64,000 nt of DNA from CAZOZZ01 sp965247425 (GTDB lineage Bacteria; Acidobacteriota; Terriglobia; 20CM-2-55-15): NCBI GenBank assembly GCA_965247425.1, contig OZ252023.1, forward strand, positions 248,001 through 312,000. Reading direction: 5' to 3'. The position numbers and the translations under genes are program-made. The notes under the pieces were generated by a model. It saw only the letters and a list, made by a program, of their open reading frames with translations, made no database searches and was not told where the DNA came from. Shown piece by piece: positions 18,567 through 27,806 of this stretch; positions within the stretch are counted from its first letter, which is position 1, and each line of letters begins with the position of its first letter.

Positions 18567-19977
18567 TCATCCCTCAATCGGCGCCCTCCTCTGGTGCCAG
18601 TCCGTGGCCGACTCATACGCGTGCGCCGCCCGGTAGATCGTGAACTCGTCGAAAGGCTTCCCGTAAAGTTGAATCGTGATCGGGAAGGTGGGCGTCCCCG
18701 AGAACATTCCGCACGGAAGGACCATCGCGGGGTACCCGGTCATGTTGCCGATCGACGTATTACCCCGTCGGACCGACGCCGCCGTGGTCTCGTCGTAACT
18801 GGAGCGGGCCTGTTCCGCGGTCCGCAATTCCCGGGGTCTGTTCTGGCTCCCCGGCACGGCCATGACGTCGCATTTCCGGAACACCTCCTGCATCTCTTTC
18901 TGGAGGATCGTACGTATACGATTCGCCTTGATGTAGTCGGTTGCCGTGTAGAAGAGTGCCGCGCCCAGCTCACGCTGAATCTGCAAATCGAAATCGTCCC
19001 ATTGTTCCCGCAGCCGCTTCTCGTGGAAGCAGGCGGCTTCCGACATCGCAATGATCCACAATGCCTGGCCTGACAGGTCGGCGTGCGGGATCTCGACATC
19101 CACGGCCTCGGCACCCATGTCGAGCAACACCTGGATGGCGTCGCGGACACCCTTATCCGCTTCGGGATCGATCCCCTCGAAGAAATAGTTCTTCGGAATT
19201 CCGATGCGCAGGCCTCGAACATCCCCGGTCAGCGCGCGGCTGTAGTCGGGAACGGGATCGTCGGTTGTGACCGGATCCATGCGATCGTGACCGGCGATGA
19301 CTTGGAGCATATCCGCGTTGTCGGCGACGGTCTTGGTCATCGGTCCCGCGTTGTCGAGCGTCCAGCTCAAAGTCGTGACACCGTAACGGCTGACGCGGCC
19401 ATAAGTCTGTTTCAGCCCCACGATTCCGTTTGCCGTAGCGGGACCCCGTATCGGTCCCGATCGAAAGCGGGACCATGTAGGCGGCGAGTGACGCTCCAGA
19501 CCCGCTGGACGAGCCCGCTGGGGAATAATTCAGGTTCCACGGGTTCCGTGCGGTACCGAAGCTGGTCAGAGTTGCGTTACCCATCGCGAACGGGCTCATT
19601 GCAAGCTTCCCGACCATGATCGCCCCCGCTTTGTTCAGCCGGTCGGTGATGGTCGATTCGTGCTGTGTGACGTTGTCTTTCGTGACATCGGAGCCGTTCG
19701 TCGTGCGGTGCCCCTTCGTCGCCAGGATGTCCTTGGGTGCGTACGGCAAACCGTGCAATGCACCGATGTAACGACCGGCCTGGATCTCCTGCTCCGCCCG
19801 CCGCGCGTTGGCGAGTGCTTCGTCTCGTAGAATCGTGATGAAAGCGTTCACTTTCGGGTTGAGTCCCTCGATCCGATCCAGGAAGGTTTCGACGACTTCT
19901 ACGGGCGATATCTGCTTGCTGCGGATCATGGCTCCCAGCTCCCGGCCGCTCTTGTAGACGAGTTCATTTTCCTGCAT
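18567..19977 (-). pseudogene. Amidase-signature hydrolase, inactivated by a deletion at about 19,441-19,447
   Basis: Two frames together make one amidase. The N-terminal part (from ATG 19977) contains the catalytic lysine block LPYAPKDILATKG and the cis-serine block SPAGSSSGSGASLAAY, ending at GTDTG. The C-terminal part resumes in another frame at PATANGIVGLKQTYGRVSRY and runs to 18567. The family consensus between these is GTDTGGSIRGPA. About 14 nt encoding GSIRG are missing, which both shifts the frame and removes the nucleophilic serine. Reading on in the first frame gives unrelated residues. The gene begins just after the small Tat protein (GTGA overlap or ATG 3 nt downstream). It is either a pseudogene or an assembly error. 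Family members hydrolyse carboxamides. Confidence 0.88.
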
Positions 19978-19979
19978 CG

Positions 19980-20273
19980 TCACACCCTCCCTTTTGCCGT
20001 AAAGATTGGAGCGGGTTCGATCATGTCGTCGATTTCGAGGTTTCGGAAAGTCTCGAACTGATCGATGTTCTTCTGGATGGCCCTGGAGATGACCTCCAGT
20101 TGATTCTCGTCGAGATCCTGATCAATGAGGGCAACCGAGGCGCGGAGCGTGTCCAGCGATACTTCTTTACCGGTTTGAGCCAGGAGGTCGAGGGCTGCCG
20201 ATCCGGTAATACCAATCGCCCCGAGAATCTGAAGCGCATGGCGGCGCGAGACGCGAGTTTGCTTTTCTCTCAT
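19980..20273 (-). CDS. Small twin-arginine-signal protein, AtzG/GatC-like amidase partner (inferred)
   Basis: A 97-residue protein with a twin-arginine signal (VSRRHALQILGAIGITGSAA, cleavage near LLAQ) followed by about 60 helical residues. The C-terminus, LEIDDMIEPAPIFTAKG, resembles the EPAPVF ending of AtzG/DUF4089 proteins, GatC-like small subunits that wrap around and stabilise amidases such as AtzE. Its stop overlaps the alternative GTG start of the downstream amidase, so the two genes are coupled. The amidase itself has no signal peptide. I infer, without proof, that the pair was exported together on this signal. The amidase is now broken, which may leave this protein without a partner. 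Confidence 0.6.
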   Translation of the reverse strand: MREKQTRVSRRHALQILGAIGITGSAALDLLAQTGKEVSLDTLRASVALIDQDLDENQLEVISRAIQKNIDQFETFRNLEIDDMIEPAPIFTAKGRV

Positions 20274-20323
20274 CGGTTCTCCTTACTTGGTTCTAACTAA
20301 CGAGTTCCCTGCAGTGTTTTTGA

Positions 20324-20466
20324 CGCAAAGACGCAGAGAGGAGTCTGTTTCTTTCGAAAGCCTGCTTGTGATTGGCGTCTCGTGCAGGATCAAAACGCGT
20401 TGTCGAAGTGATCAAATCAGACCGAATGGTCGAGAAGCTGAGAATTGAATGTTCTGCGTCTTTGCG
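20324..20466. repeat. Inverted repeat of 14 bp bounding a 143-bp intergenic segment
   Basis: CGCAAAGACGCAGA (20324-20337) and its reverse complement TCTGCGTCTTTGCG (20453-20466) bound a non-coding segment between the small Tat protein gene and module A. Repeats of the CGCAAAGACGCA type are common intergenic repeats in many bacteria. I see no gene in 20,274-20,555. Confidence 0.65.
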
Positions 20467-20519
20467 CCTCCGCGTCGAAGGCCCTTACCCGTATCAGTGA
20501 GGCGGCCAGACCAAGGAGG

Positions 20520-20551
20520 CTGCGCCGCAGTAGAGATCTACTGCGGCGCAG
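20520..20551 (-). terminator. Perfect 15-bp-stem palindrome just after the ankyrin gene of module A
   Basis: CTGCGCCGCAGTAGA (20520-20534) and its exact reverse complement (20537-20551) are separated by only two bases. It begins 4 bp after the stop of the ankyrin gene on the minus strand, where it could terminate or protect the module A transcript. There is no T-run. The corresponding place after module C has no such palindrome. Confidence 0.65.
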
Positions 20552-20555
20552 GCTG

Positions 20556-22133
20556 CTAGTCGCGATTGTTTCCTCCGGGATTCCGTTCGGGCCTGGTCTT
20601 CTGTACGCACTGGGCTGCCTTGCAATCATCGGAAAAAGGCGAGCCCATGTCCAGCAGGTGGTCCACGATTTCCGGATACTGCAGGTTCCACTCTCTGGGA
20701 CCGTTGGCGAAGTCCGCGACACTGTCACCCTCACCCTCGCCGACATCTCGGTTCGTATCGTCGTTTCGTCCGTGGATCATGCTTGCCTGGACTTTCACAT
20801 TGGCGCCATGCCCAACCAGGTAGTCGATGAGTTCGAGGTCGTTCATCAAGGCTGCGCCGTGCAGTGGGGTAAAGCCTTTGTCGTCCTTGGAGTTGACGTC
20901 GGCCCCGAGGTCCTCCACCAGATATCTGAGGGTTGCCAGTCGGGCGTTGGGGGCGAAGTTACTGGTTTGCGGCTGGTAGCCGTAACCGGCGGCCACCTGC
21001 AGCGGCGAACAGCCATGCATTGTGGGGATGCTCGGATCGGCGCCGGCCGAGACCAGAAGCCGCATCCCGGCGAGATCGTTCGACTGTGCGGCCCGCCAGA
21101 ACGGCGTCGCGCCATCCGGGTCCACCCAGTCGCCGTGGAATGTCCTGAACCAAAGTTTGGGGCCCATTCTCGCGTTCGGGTCCGCTCCCTTCTCCAGGAG
21201 TGCTGTCATCAGTTCCAGGTAGCTCACCGTCTCCTGTTCGGAGCTTGCTCCCGGATACCAGGTTCGGGCCGCCCATCCCTGATCGATCGTCGCGAAGAGC
21301 GGGGCGAGACCACCGGTGTTGGCAAGATTTGGGTCGGCTCCGTTGTCGAGCAGAAACTTGCCGATATCGAAGTAACCGTTGATGATGGCTGTCGTCATCG
21401 GGGTTGTCTCGTCCGTCGTGGCCCGGGCGTCGACATTCGCGCCGACCTTGACAAGTGCACGGACGGCATCCATCTGCCCTTCCCGAGCCGCGAAGTGCAT
21501 GGCGGCCAGGCCACCGATCCATGGTCCCTGCACCTGGCGCCCGCGATTGAAGCTCCCCAGATTCTTGTCGTTCTCATTTCGAGGAAGCAGTACGGTCGAG
21601 ACGATGTCGAGATCCGCGTCGTGTGCGGCAAGGACTTCGATGACCGCGCCGGCATTGACGGCGGCCGCGAACATGACGGCGTTCTGGCCGTTGATCGTGT
21701 CCTTTGCGCTAATGTCGGCGCCGTGTTCCAGCAGTACCGTTACCGCATCCGGTTTCCCTGCGGCCGCCGCCAGCATGAGCGCCGTGGTACCCGCATTGTT
21801 GGGCGTCGCCAGATCGGCGCCGCTGTTAAGCAGCAGTTCGATTATCGCCGCGCTCCCGTTCCTGGCAGCCATGAGGAGGGGAGTGAACCCGCCGTTCCTA
21901 GTCGTGGCACCCACGCCTGCTCCCGCTTCGAGGAGGACGCGCGTCATCTCCGCGTCGTCTCGATACGCTGCCCAGTGCAGCGCCGTGCTGCCGTCTCCCT
22001 GGGCTTGATCGACGTCCACGTTGTCCGCCAGCAACCTTCGCATCTGAACCATGTCGCCCTGCATGGCTGCGTCGGCCATCGGGTAATCCACCACGGGTAC
22101 GAGCAGCATTGCCGCTAGCAGGCTTACTATCAT
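20556..22133 (-). CDS. Exported ankyrin-repeat protein, module A
   Basis: From the ATG at 22133 (with GAGGGAG upstream) the protein has 525 residues. A short hydrophobic signal (MIVSLLAAMLLVPVVDYP) suggests periplasmic location. About nine to ten ankyrin units follow, for example GDGSTALHWAAYRDDAEMTR and NNAGTTALMLAAAAGKPDAV. After the last repeat comes a tail, FSDDCKAAQCVQKT then NPGGNN, whose Cx4C pair is conserved in modules B and C. The gene begins 25 bp after the DUF1552 stop and is last in the module. Ankyrin arrays bind proteins, so this is probably the interaction partner of the other two products; the target is unknown. It differs from the module C copy at about seven residues. Confidence 0.9.
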   Translation of the reverse strand: MIVSLLAAMLLVPVVDYPMADAAMQGDMVQMRRLLADNVDVDQAQGDGSTALHWAAYRDDAEMTRVLLEAGAGVGATTRNGGFTPLLMAARNGSAAIIELLLNSGADLATPNNAGTTALMLAAAAGKPDAVTVLLEHGADISAKDTINGQNAVMFAAAVNAGAVIEVLAAHDADLDIVSTVLLPRNENDKNLGSFNRGRQVQGPWIGGLAAMHFAAREGQMDAVRALVKVGANVDARATTDETTPMTTAIINGYFDIGKFLLDNGADPNLANTGGLAPLFATIDQGWAARTWYPGASSEQETVSYLELMTALLEKGADPNARMGPKLWFRTFHGDWVDPDGATPFWRAAQSNDLAGMRLLVSAGADPSIPTMHGCSPLQVAAGYGYQPQTSNFAPNARLATLRYLVEDLGADVNSKDDKGFTPLHGAALMNDLELIDYLVGHGANVKVQASMIHGRNDDTNRDVGEGEGDSVADFANGPREWNLQYPEIVDHLLDMGSPFSDDCKAAQCVQKTRPERNPGGNNRD

Positions 22134-22158
22134 GTCCGGTCTCCCTCGAAGTTGTTCT

Positions 22159-23529
22159 TCAGATTGCGATCGTGTCCGTGCTGTCGCCAAGTACGTCCAG
22201 GTTCAAGCCGATCTTTTGAGCGATGCTCAGCAGAATATTGGCTTGCGGCGTGTCCTCCTGACATCGGACATGCATGTTCCCGCCAATCGCACCGCCCGCG
22301 TGGCCCGCCAGTATGGCCGGCACCCTCTTGTGGCCATGGACATTGGAGTTGCCCATGCCGCTGCCATAAAAAACGAGGGAGTTGTCCAGCAGGTTCCCGT
22401 CACCGTCTTCGGTATTCTTCAGTCTGTTCAGGAAGTACGCGAGCAGGCTGATGTGGTACCGGTTGATCTTGGCCAGGTCGAGAATTTTCGAGGGCACGTC
22501 CTGGTGATGAGATGCCGTGTGGAATGGAGTCGTGCTGCCGCTTTCCGGGAACACCCGGTTTGACGTGTCCCTTCCCAGTTTCAACGTCGCGACACGCGTG
22601 GTCTCGGAGGCAAAGCCCAGGGCTATGAGATCCATCTGGAGTCGTGTGTGGTCGTCCCAGGAGTCGGGCACGCCAACGGGAGCGGAAGGCAGTTCCCGGT
22701 CCGGGTTGGCGGCGTTGAACCTCTCGATCGCTTCGATCCTGCGTTCAATCTCCCGGACGTTGTCCAGGTAGGAATCGAACCTGTTGCGGTCCGGGCCATC
22801 GAGTTCTCCCCGAAGGCTTGCCACTTTCTCGGCGATTCCATCCAGGATGCTGCGTTTCAGCCGCCGTCGTGTAGACCGGTCTTCGGCTGATCCGCCGGAA
22901 CCGAACAGTTGTTCAAATGCCAGCCGCGGGTTCAGAGTCATCGGCAGGGGAGTCGTGGGCGAGGACCAGCTGATCGTGTTCATGTACCAACAGCTGTACA
23001 TCCATCCGCAGTTGCCGAATGCGTCCGCATTCTCGGTGGTCAACTGGATCGACGGCACCGGCGTGTCCTGACCATATTTCTGGGCATACATCTGATCGAT
23101 GGAGGTTCCACAATAGACGTCGGACCCCACCGTCTGTTTCGGGTGCGCGGCTGTGAGGAACACGGCTGCGGAACGAAAATGGTCGGCCCCTACTTCTTCC
23201 GGCGTCCAGGGATCGGCCTGGCCGCAATCGGTCATGCTGACGTTCGTGATGTAATCCCGGAAATACTCCAGCGGTTTGACGATCATTCCGAACTCGGCAT
23301 CCCGTCCTTCCTTTTCGGGGATGAGGAGTCCCTCGTTGGTTCCCCATTCGGTGCTGCCTGCACACCCGTGAACGACTTCGATGCCGCAAAAACGGCTCCT
23401 GGGAGTAGCCGCCGTCTGCCCGAGCGGTGTCGCGGCGGGCGCCATGGCTTCCAGGAACGGCAGCGCAACGGCAGCGCCCATACCGCGAAGAACGGTGCGC
23501 CGTGAGATATGTCTCTTCGTAATGAACAT
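22159..23529 (-). CDS. DUF1552 (HXXSHH) protein with twin-arginine signal, module A
   Basis: The 456-residue product starts with a Tat signal (ISRRTVLRGMGAAVALPFLEA). The family-naming HXXSHH motif is present as FHTASHH near residue 340, followed by a conserved C-terminal block (NSLVFYGSGMGNSNVHGHKR then LAGHAGGAIGGN) like the related DUF1501 proteins. No member's activity is established to my knowledge; similarity of the DUF1501 group to the alkaline-phosphatase superfamily suggests, but does not prove, a metal-dependent hydrolase. AGGAGAG precedes the ATG. The 97-bp gap to the cytochrome gene is also identical in module C, and the protein appears identical to its module C copy. Confidence 0.92.
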   Translation of the reverse strand: MFITKRHISRRTVLRGMGAAVALPFLEAMAPAATPLGQTAATPRSRFCGIEVVHGCAGSTEWGTNEGLLIPEKEGRDAEFGMIVKPLEYFRDYITNVSMTDCGQADPWTPEEVGADHFRSAAVFLTAAHPKQTVGSDVYCGTSIDQMYAQKYGQDTPVPSIQLTTENADAFGNCGWMYSCWYMNTISWSSPTTPLPMTLNPRLAFEQLFGSGGSAEDRSTRRRLKRSILDGIAEKVASLRGELDGPDRNRFDSYLDNVREIERRIEAIERFNAANPDRELPSAPVGVPDSWDDHTRLQMDLIALGFASETTRVATLKLGRDTSNRVFPESGSTTPFHTASHHQDVPSKILDLAKINRYHISLLAYFLNRLKNTEDGDGNLLDNSLVFYGSGMGNSNVHGHKRVPAILAGHAGGAIGGNMHVRCQEDTPQANILLSIAQKIGLNLDVLGDSTDTIAI

Positions 23530-23626
23530 GGTGCTTAGCTCTCCTCTTCAGGAATAATGAATTACCCCAAAAACCGATTCAGGCCGAAAATTCGGTTCCC
23601 GACCACAAAGAACACTTTCCTTATCG

Positions 23627-25993
23627 TTACTGCATTTCCGACTGTCTTCTTGCAACCCTCATCTGGAACGACCGGCTCTCGACGATACCCAGGACGAACG
23701 ATGAGAAGCGATTGCCTTCCCCGGCCGCGCCGCTCGCGATCGAACGAACGGTGGGCATGTCTCGGTGATCGAGTACTCGGCCCAGTCCGTATGCCAGAAG
23801 GTTTTCCGTAAAGCTACCGACAAATGCTTCGGACCGGTCGAGGATCGCCTGACGGACGCTGACCGGGCCGTCCAATTCCGTCCCGTCGAACATGGCTCCG
23901 GATGCGTCGATACGTGATCCGCCGTCGTTGATCCGCCACAAGCCGATGGCATCGAAGTTCTCCAGAGCCAGTCCGATCGGGTCCATGATCTGGTGACAGG
24001 CGCTACAGACAGGATTGTCGCGGTGTTCGGACATCCGCTCTCGGACCGACATTGGCTTTTCGTTTTCGACCGCTTCCTTGAATGCCGGCACGGCGGCTGG
24101 AGGGTTCGGTGGTGGTGTTCCGATCAGCACCTCCAGAACGTATTTGCCCCGTGCCACCGGTGACGTCCTGTTCGCCAGCGAAGTCATCGTCAGTATGCCG
24201 GCCTTCCCGAGCAGACCAAACCGGTTCGAGTCGCTCAATTCCACCCGTCGGAATCGCGGTCCCTGCTGGACAGGGAGCCCGTAATGCCTCGCCAGCACCT
24301 CGTCCACGTATGTGTAATCCGCGGTGAGCAGATCCAACACGTCGCGGTCTTCCCTCATGATACTCGCGAAGAAGAGTTCGACCTCGCGGCGCATCGACGC
24401 TCCGAGAGACGTCGAATATCCCGGAAAGATCGTCGGTTCCGGAACCAGGTCCTGAATGCCCTGCAGGCGCAGCCACTGTCGGGCAAAGTTTGTCGCCAGC
24501 GTCTCGGCGCGTGGATCTGCCAGCATGCGTTCGACTTGCTCTCGCAGTACGGTTCGATCCTCGAGCTCGCCGTTGGCTGCAACCCGGAGCAGTTCATCGT
24601 CGGGAGGGCTGCTCCAGAGGAAGAACGACAGCCGGGATGCCAACTCCAGGTCGCTCAGTCGAAAGCTTGCTCCGGGTTGGACGTTCCGCGGCACGCGCTC
24701 GAATCTGAACACGAACTCCGGGTCTGCCAGGATGGCCTGCAACGCCGTCCGTATACCCGTTTCGAAGTCGCCTCCTTCACGGCCCGCGTCGTAGGCAACC
24801 ATCAACCGATCCACGTCGATGTCCACGACAGGTCTGCGAAAAGCCTGACGGGCCAGCCGGGAGATGATCTCCCTGGCGCAGGTACCCTCGTCTTCCGCCG
24901 CCGGGCGGCACGTGAAGATCTGTTGACGCGAGTTCGATTCCGCAAGACCAGAGACATCGAAGGGGCCAGTGATGGAAACCGTTTTCAAATGGGGTAACGC
25001 GGTCATCTGGGGATGATTCGCAATGTCGGTGCTGGCCAGCGTGTGCTCGATCAGACGATATTGATCCTGGATGGGCCCATCAAACTTCGTGAGAAAGGCG
25101 ACTGCGACCCGGTGCTGTCCGGCCTCCACATGGATCGGATCGGACACGATGGGCCCGTCTTCTTCCTTCATGAGCGGATCGATTGCCAGAAGCACGGTTC
25201 TTTGCCCGTCGATGGAAATTTCGATATCCTGATCCCTGAGGGGCTCCGGCAATCTGGATCCGATGATGTTTCCCGTGAACCAGTGATGGAGATCCACCCT
25301 GAAGATATAATCTCCGTCGGCTGGGAAAGTGTGCAGGACGGAGAGACCTCCGCGTGTCCCGAAGGGAGTGCCCTCGACATGGCGCATCTGGTTAGCGACA
25401 CGCTGCACGTTGTAGGCGGACATGCCCGGACTCACCCCGAGATCTCCCACGGCCTCGCGGCTGATCCTGTCGGCCGCCCGCGTGTAGGCCTGCATCAGGG
25501 TCGGAGTCACCGTCAGGGCGTCGGCCATGTTGTCGAAAGCGCCACTTCTGCTGTCAGGAGGCAGGAGTTCCGTGACGTTCACGTCGATACCGATGAGGTC
25601 CCGGACCGAGTTGCGGTACTCGGTGCGGTTGACGCGGTGCAGATCCGGTGCGCCGATGTGTGGCTCGGTCGCCGCTGCCTGATCTATCCGCGTTTCCAGT
25701 CCAGCGGCGAAGGCTTTAAGGCGGGCAGCATCGGGTCTGGGCGCACCGGCGGGCGGCATCATGCCCGATCGTACTTTCCGGATCACCTTCTCGACCTGCT
25801 CCGCGTTCAGCTCCGGGCGATCCAGGTCCACCTCTGTCCAGGAGAATCCACCGGACTTCAGGCTGTCGTCGTGGCACCCCTCGCAGAATCCGTTGACCAG
25901 CGCAAGCTGGGACTCCACGGATGAGGGGCCACTCTGGGCGAAGGCCACCACGGGAAACAAAATCAGAAGTGAAAACACCAGCACGCCTTTCAT
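23627..25993 (-). CDS. Exported di-haem cytochrome with DUF1587/DUF1592/DUF1588/DUF1585 domains, module A
   Basis: A 788-residue protein with a Sec signal (MKGVLVFSLLILFPVVAFAQ). An N-terminal haem motif CEGCH (residues 37-41) precedes DUF1587-like sequence (RPELNAEQVEKVIRKVRSG; LHRVNRTEYRNSVRDLIGID). A middle DUF1595/DUF1592 region (FRLSDLELASRLSFFLWSS) leads to DUF1588 (NRTSPVARGKYVLE), and a second haem motif CSACH (about 662-666) is followed by MDPIGLALENFDAIG (DUF1588/1585). These planctomycete-type cytochrome domains have no assigned reaction; two c-type haems imply electron transfer in the periplasm. It is first in the module, with AGGAGAG before the ATG. A 5' leader hairpin lies at 26038-26068. 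Confidence 0.93.
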   Translation of the reverse strand: MKGVLVFSLLILFPVVAFAQSGPSSVESQLALVNGFCEGCHDDSLKSGGFSWTEVDLDRPELNAEQVEKVIRKVRSGMMPPAGAPRPDAARLKAFAAGLETRIDQAAATEPHIGAPDLHRVNRTEYRNSVRDLIGIDVNVTELLPPDSRSGAFDNMADALTVTPTLMQAYTRAADRISREAVGDLGVSPGMSAYNVQRVANQMRHVEGTPFGTRGGLSVLHTFPADGDYIFRVDLHHWFTGNIIGSRLPEPLRDQDIEISIDGQRTVLLAIDPLMKEEDGPIVSDPIHVEAGQHRVAVAFLTKFDGPIQDQYRLIEHTLASTDIANHPQMTALPHLKTVSITGPFDVSGLAESNSRQQIFTCRPAAEDEGTCAREIISRLARQAFRRPVVDIDVDRLMVAYDAGREGGDFETGIRTALQAILADPEFVFRFERVPRNVQPGASFRLSDLELASRLSFFLWSSPPDDELLRVAANGELEDRTVLREQVERMLADPRAETLATNFARQWLRLQGIQDLVPEPTIFPGYSTSLGASMRREVELFFASIMREDRDVLDLLTADYTYVDEVLARHYGLPVQQGPRFRRVELSDSNRFGLLGKAGILTMTSLANRTSPVARGKYVLEVLIGTPPPNPPAAVPAFKEAVENEKPMSVRERMSEHRDNPVCSACHQIMDPIGLALENFDAIGLWRINDGGSRIDASGAMFDGTELDGPVSVRQAILDRSEAFVGSFTENLLAYGLGRVLDHRDMPTVRSIASGAAGEGNRFSSFVLGIVESRSFQMRVARRQSEMQ

Positions 25994-26037
25994 GACGACT
26001 CTCCTAACGGACGATCAACAGAACTTCATTCATTCGA

Positions 26038-26068
26038 CCCCGGCAAGTTCAGATCTTACCCCGCCGGG
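26038..26068 (-). promoter_or_regulatory. Leader hairpin upstream of module A cytochrome gene
   Basis: On the minus strand CCCGGC...GCCGGG forms a stem about 45-75 nt before the start codon. A matching stem (CCGGC/GCCGG) sits at the same place upstream of module C (48001-48029) although the sequence between differs. Module B has no such hairpin. The rest of the 25,994-26,159 gap holds an A/T-rich probable promoter (TTGTAA near 26,125 on the minus strand). Confidence 0.45.
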
Positions 26069-26159
26069 AACTGCATCGCAGGACGGTCAAACCACCAATA
26101 ATCTCTAGAACTGAGCAAGTTACAACGTTGGGATGTCGTCCGATTATAAGTTGACTCGC

Positions 26160-27764
26160 TTATTGCTGCCGTCGTCCCCCCGGATCGCTATCCGCCTTGG
26201 TCTTGAGAACACAAACCGACGCGCGGCAGTTGTCGGAAAATTCCGAGCCGAGGCTTATCAGCAGTGCAATCGTATCGGGGTAGACCCTGGCATTCATCGA
26301 GGGGCCATTGGCATAGTCGGCGACGCTGTCACCGGTACCCATCGCGACAGCCCGGTCGTCGACCTCTTCCCTTCCGCTGACGCTTCCGGCCCGGGCGCTC
26401 GCGTCGGCGCCAGCCGCCACGAGGTACTCCACGATGGCGTTGTCACCAACCAGCGCGACGCCGTGCATGGCGGTGTAGCCCCGGCTGTCCTTCGCCGTGG
26501 CATCGGCCGCGAGTTCCTCTACCAGATACCGGATGGTGGCCATGCGCGCATCCGGCACGAAGGCGGTCCCCTGATGAGATATCCCGAAGCCCCCGGCAAC
26601 CTGCAGCGGCGAGACTCCGGCCGTGGAGTAGATGTTCGGATCGGCTCCCGCGGCGACCAGCAACCGCATCACGACCACGTCATTCGCCTGGGCCGCACGC
26701 CAGAACGCGGTCGCGCCGGTAGCATCGCCGCCCCCACCGCCGAATCTGCGAAACCACAGGGTCTTGGTGATCCTGGTGTTGAGTTCTGCTCCACCGACGA
26801 TGAGCGCCTTCATCAAGTCGACATGGTTGATCTGTTCCTGATCGGTGCTCAGAGGGGGATACCAAGTGCGTTGCGCGTACCCGGCATCAATCGTCGCATA
26901 CAGCGGCGCCAGGCCCCAGTCGCTGGCCAGGCCGGGATCGGCGCCAGCGTCGAGCAGGAACTTCCCGATGTCGAAGTGGCTGTTCATAATGGCCGTCGTC
27001 ATCGCGCTCATTTCGTCGAGCGCACTGACCTGGTTGACGTTCGCTCCGACCTCGACAAGCGCGCGAACCGCAGCCATCTGGCCTTCCCGCGCGGCGAGGT
27101 GAAGCGCGGTGTTTCCGCCCATCCGGGAAGGGCTTCCACGCCCCGGCCGGCCCGCGCGACGCTCACGCTCTCGGTCACCGTGAAGCGCATGGACCTCGGA
27201 GGTGATATCCAGGTTCGCACCATCGGCGGCCAGCAATCGAATGACGTCGGATCGATTCAGCGCGGCCGCAAACATCGTCGCCGTCTGACCGTACACGGAT
27301 TCGGTGGCGTTCACCCCGGCACCGTGTCCCAGCAAGACCTGGACCGCGTCCGTGATGCCTGATGCAGCGGCCAGCATGAGCGGCGTTGTTCCCTGGGTGT
27401 TCGGCGAGTTCGCGTCGGCCCCCGCCTCGAGCATGAGCCCGAGGATTGCCGCGTTGCCGCTCTTGGCGGCGATGAACAGCGGAGTCAGGGCTCCCAGACG
27501 TGTTTCAGTATCGAGATCCGCTTCCGCCTGGATGAGCAATCGCACCATCGCCGCATCATCCGTGTACGCCGCCCAGTGCAATGCCGTCGTGCCGTCGCCC
27601 TGGGCCCCATTCACGTCGGCGTCTTCGCCGAGGAGTCTTTCGACGGCCGACATGTCGCCTTCCATCGCCGCCCTCGACAATCGAGCGTCCTGGGTGCCCG
27701 CCGAAGCGAGCATCGTCACGCACAGAACGCCAATCAAGCTCTGACCTATTCGACCCAGCATCAT
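26160..27764 (-). CDS. Exported ankyrin-repeat protein, module B
   Basis: A 534-residue paralogue of the module A protein. The signal peptide is MMLGRIGQSLIGVLCVTMLA with cleavage near AGT. The ankyrin array opens with GDGTTALHWAAYTDDAAMVR, closely matching module A, and includes the same interruption by a proline/arginine-rich stretch after the fourth repeat (here ERERRAGRPGRGSPSR). The tail reads FSDNCRASVCVLKTKADSDP, keeping the Cx4C pair and the following PGG. Overall it is clearly diverged from A and C, so this copy is older than the A/C homogenisation. It starts 42 bp after the DUF1552 gene. Probably a periplasmic binding partner of the module. Confidence 0.9.
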   Translation of the reverse strand: MMLGRIGQSLIGVLCVTMLASAGTQDARLSRAAMEGDMSAVERLLGEDADVNGAQGDGTTALHWAAYTDDAAMVRLLIQAEADLDTETRLGALTPLFIAAKSGNAAILGLMLEAGADANSPNTQGTTPLMLAAASGITDAVQVLLGHGAGVNATESVYGQTATMFAAALNRSDVIRLLAADGANLDITSEVHALHGDRERERRAGRPGRGSPSRMGGNTALHLAAREGQMAAVRALVEVGANVNQVSALDEMSAMTTAIMNSHFDIGKFLLDAGADPGLASDWGLAPLYATIDAGYAQRTWYPPLSTDQEQINHVDLMKALIVGGAELNTRITKTLWFRRFGGGGGDATGATAFWRAAQANDVVVMRLLVAAGADPNIYSTAGVSPLQVAGGFGISHQGTAFVPDARMATIRYLVEELAADATAKDSRGYTAMHGVALVGDNAIVEYLVAAGADASARAGSVSGREEVDDRAVAMGTGDSVADYANGPSMNARVYPDTIALLISLGSEFSDNCRASVCVLKTKADSDPGGRRQQ

Positions 27765-27806
27765 TGGTCCTTTCCCCTGTTTGAAGTCCGACTCACCATA
27801 CGGATG

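Larger units (their letters stand above)
20553..26070. repeat. Duplicated segment, copy A (partner 42515-48031)
   Basis: This segment and 42515-48031 carry the same three genes in the same order and orientation at a constant 21,962-bp offset. By eye the stretch from about 22,060 to 25,210 shows no differences from its partner, while both ends show clusters of substitutions: about 11 in the first 120 bp on the left, and many from 25,220 rightwards, including the signal peptide of the cytochrome gene. Confidence 0.9.
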
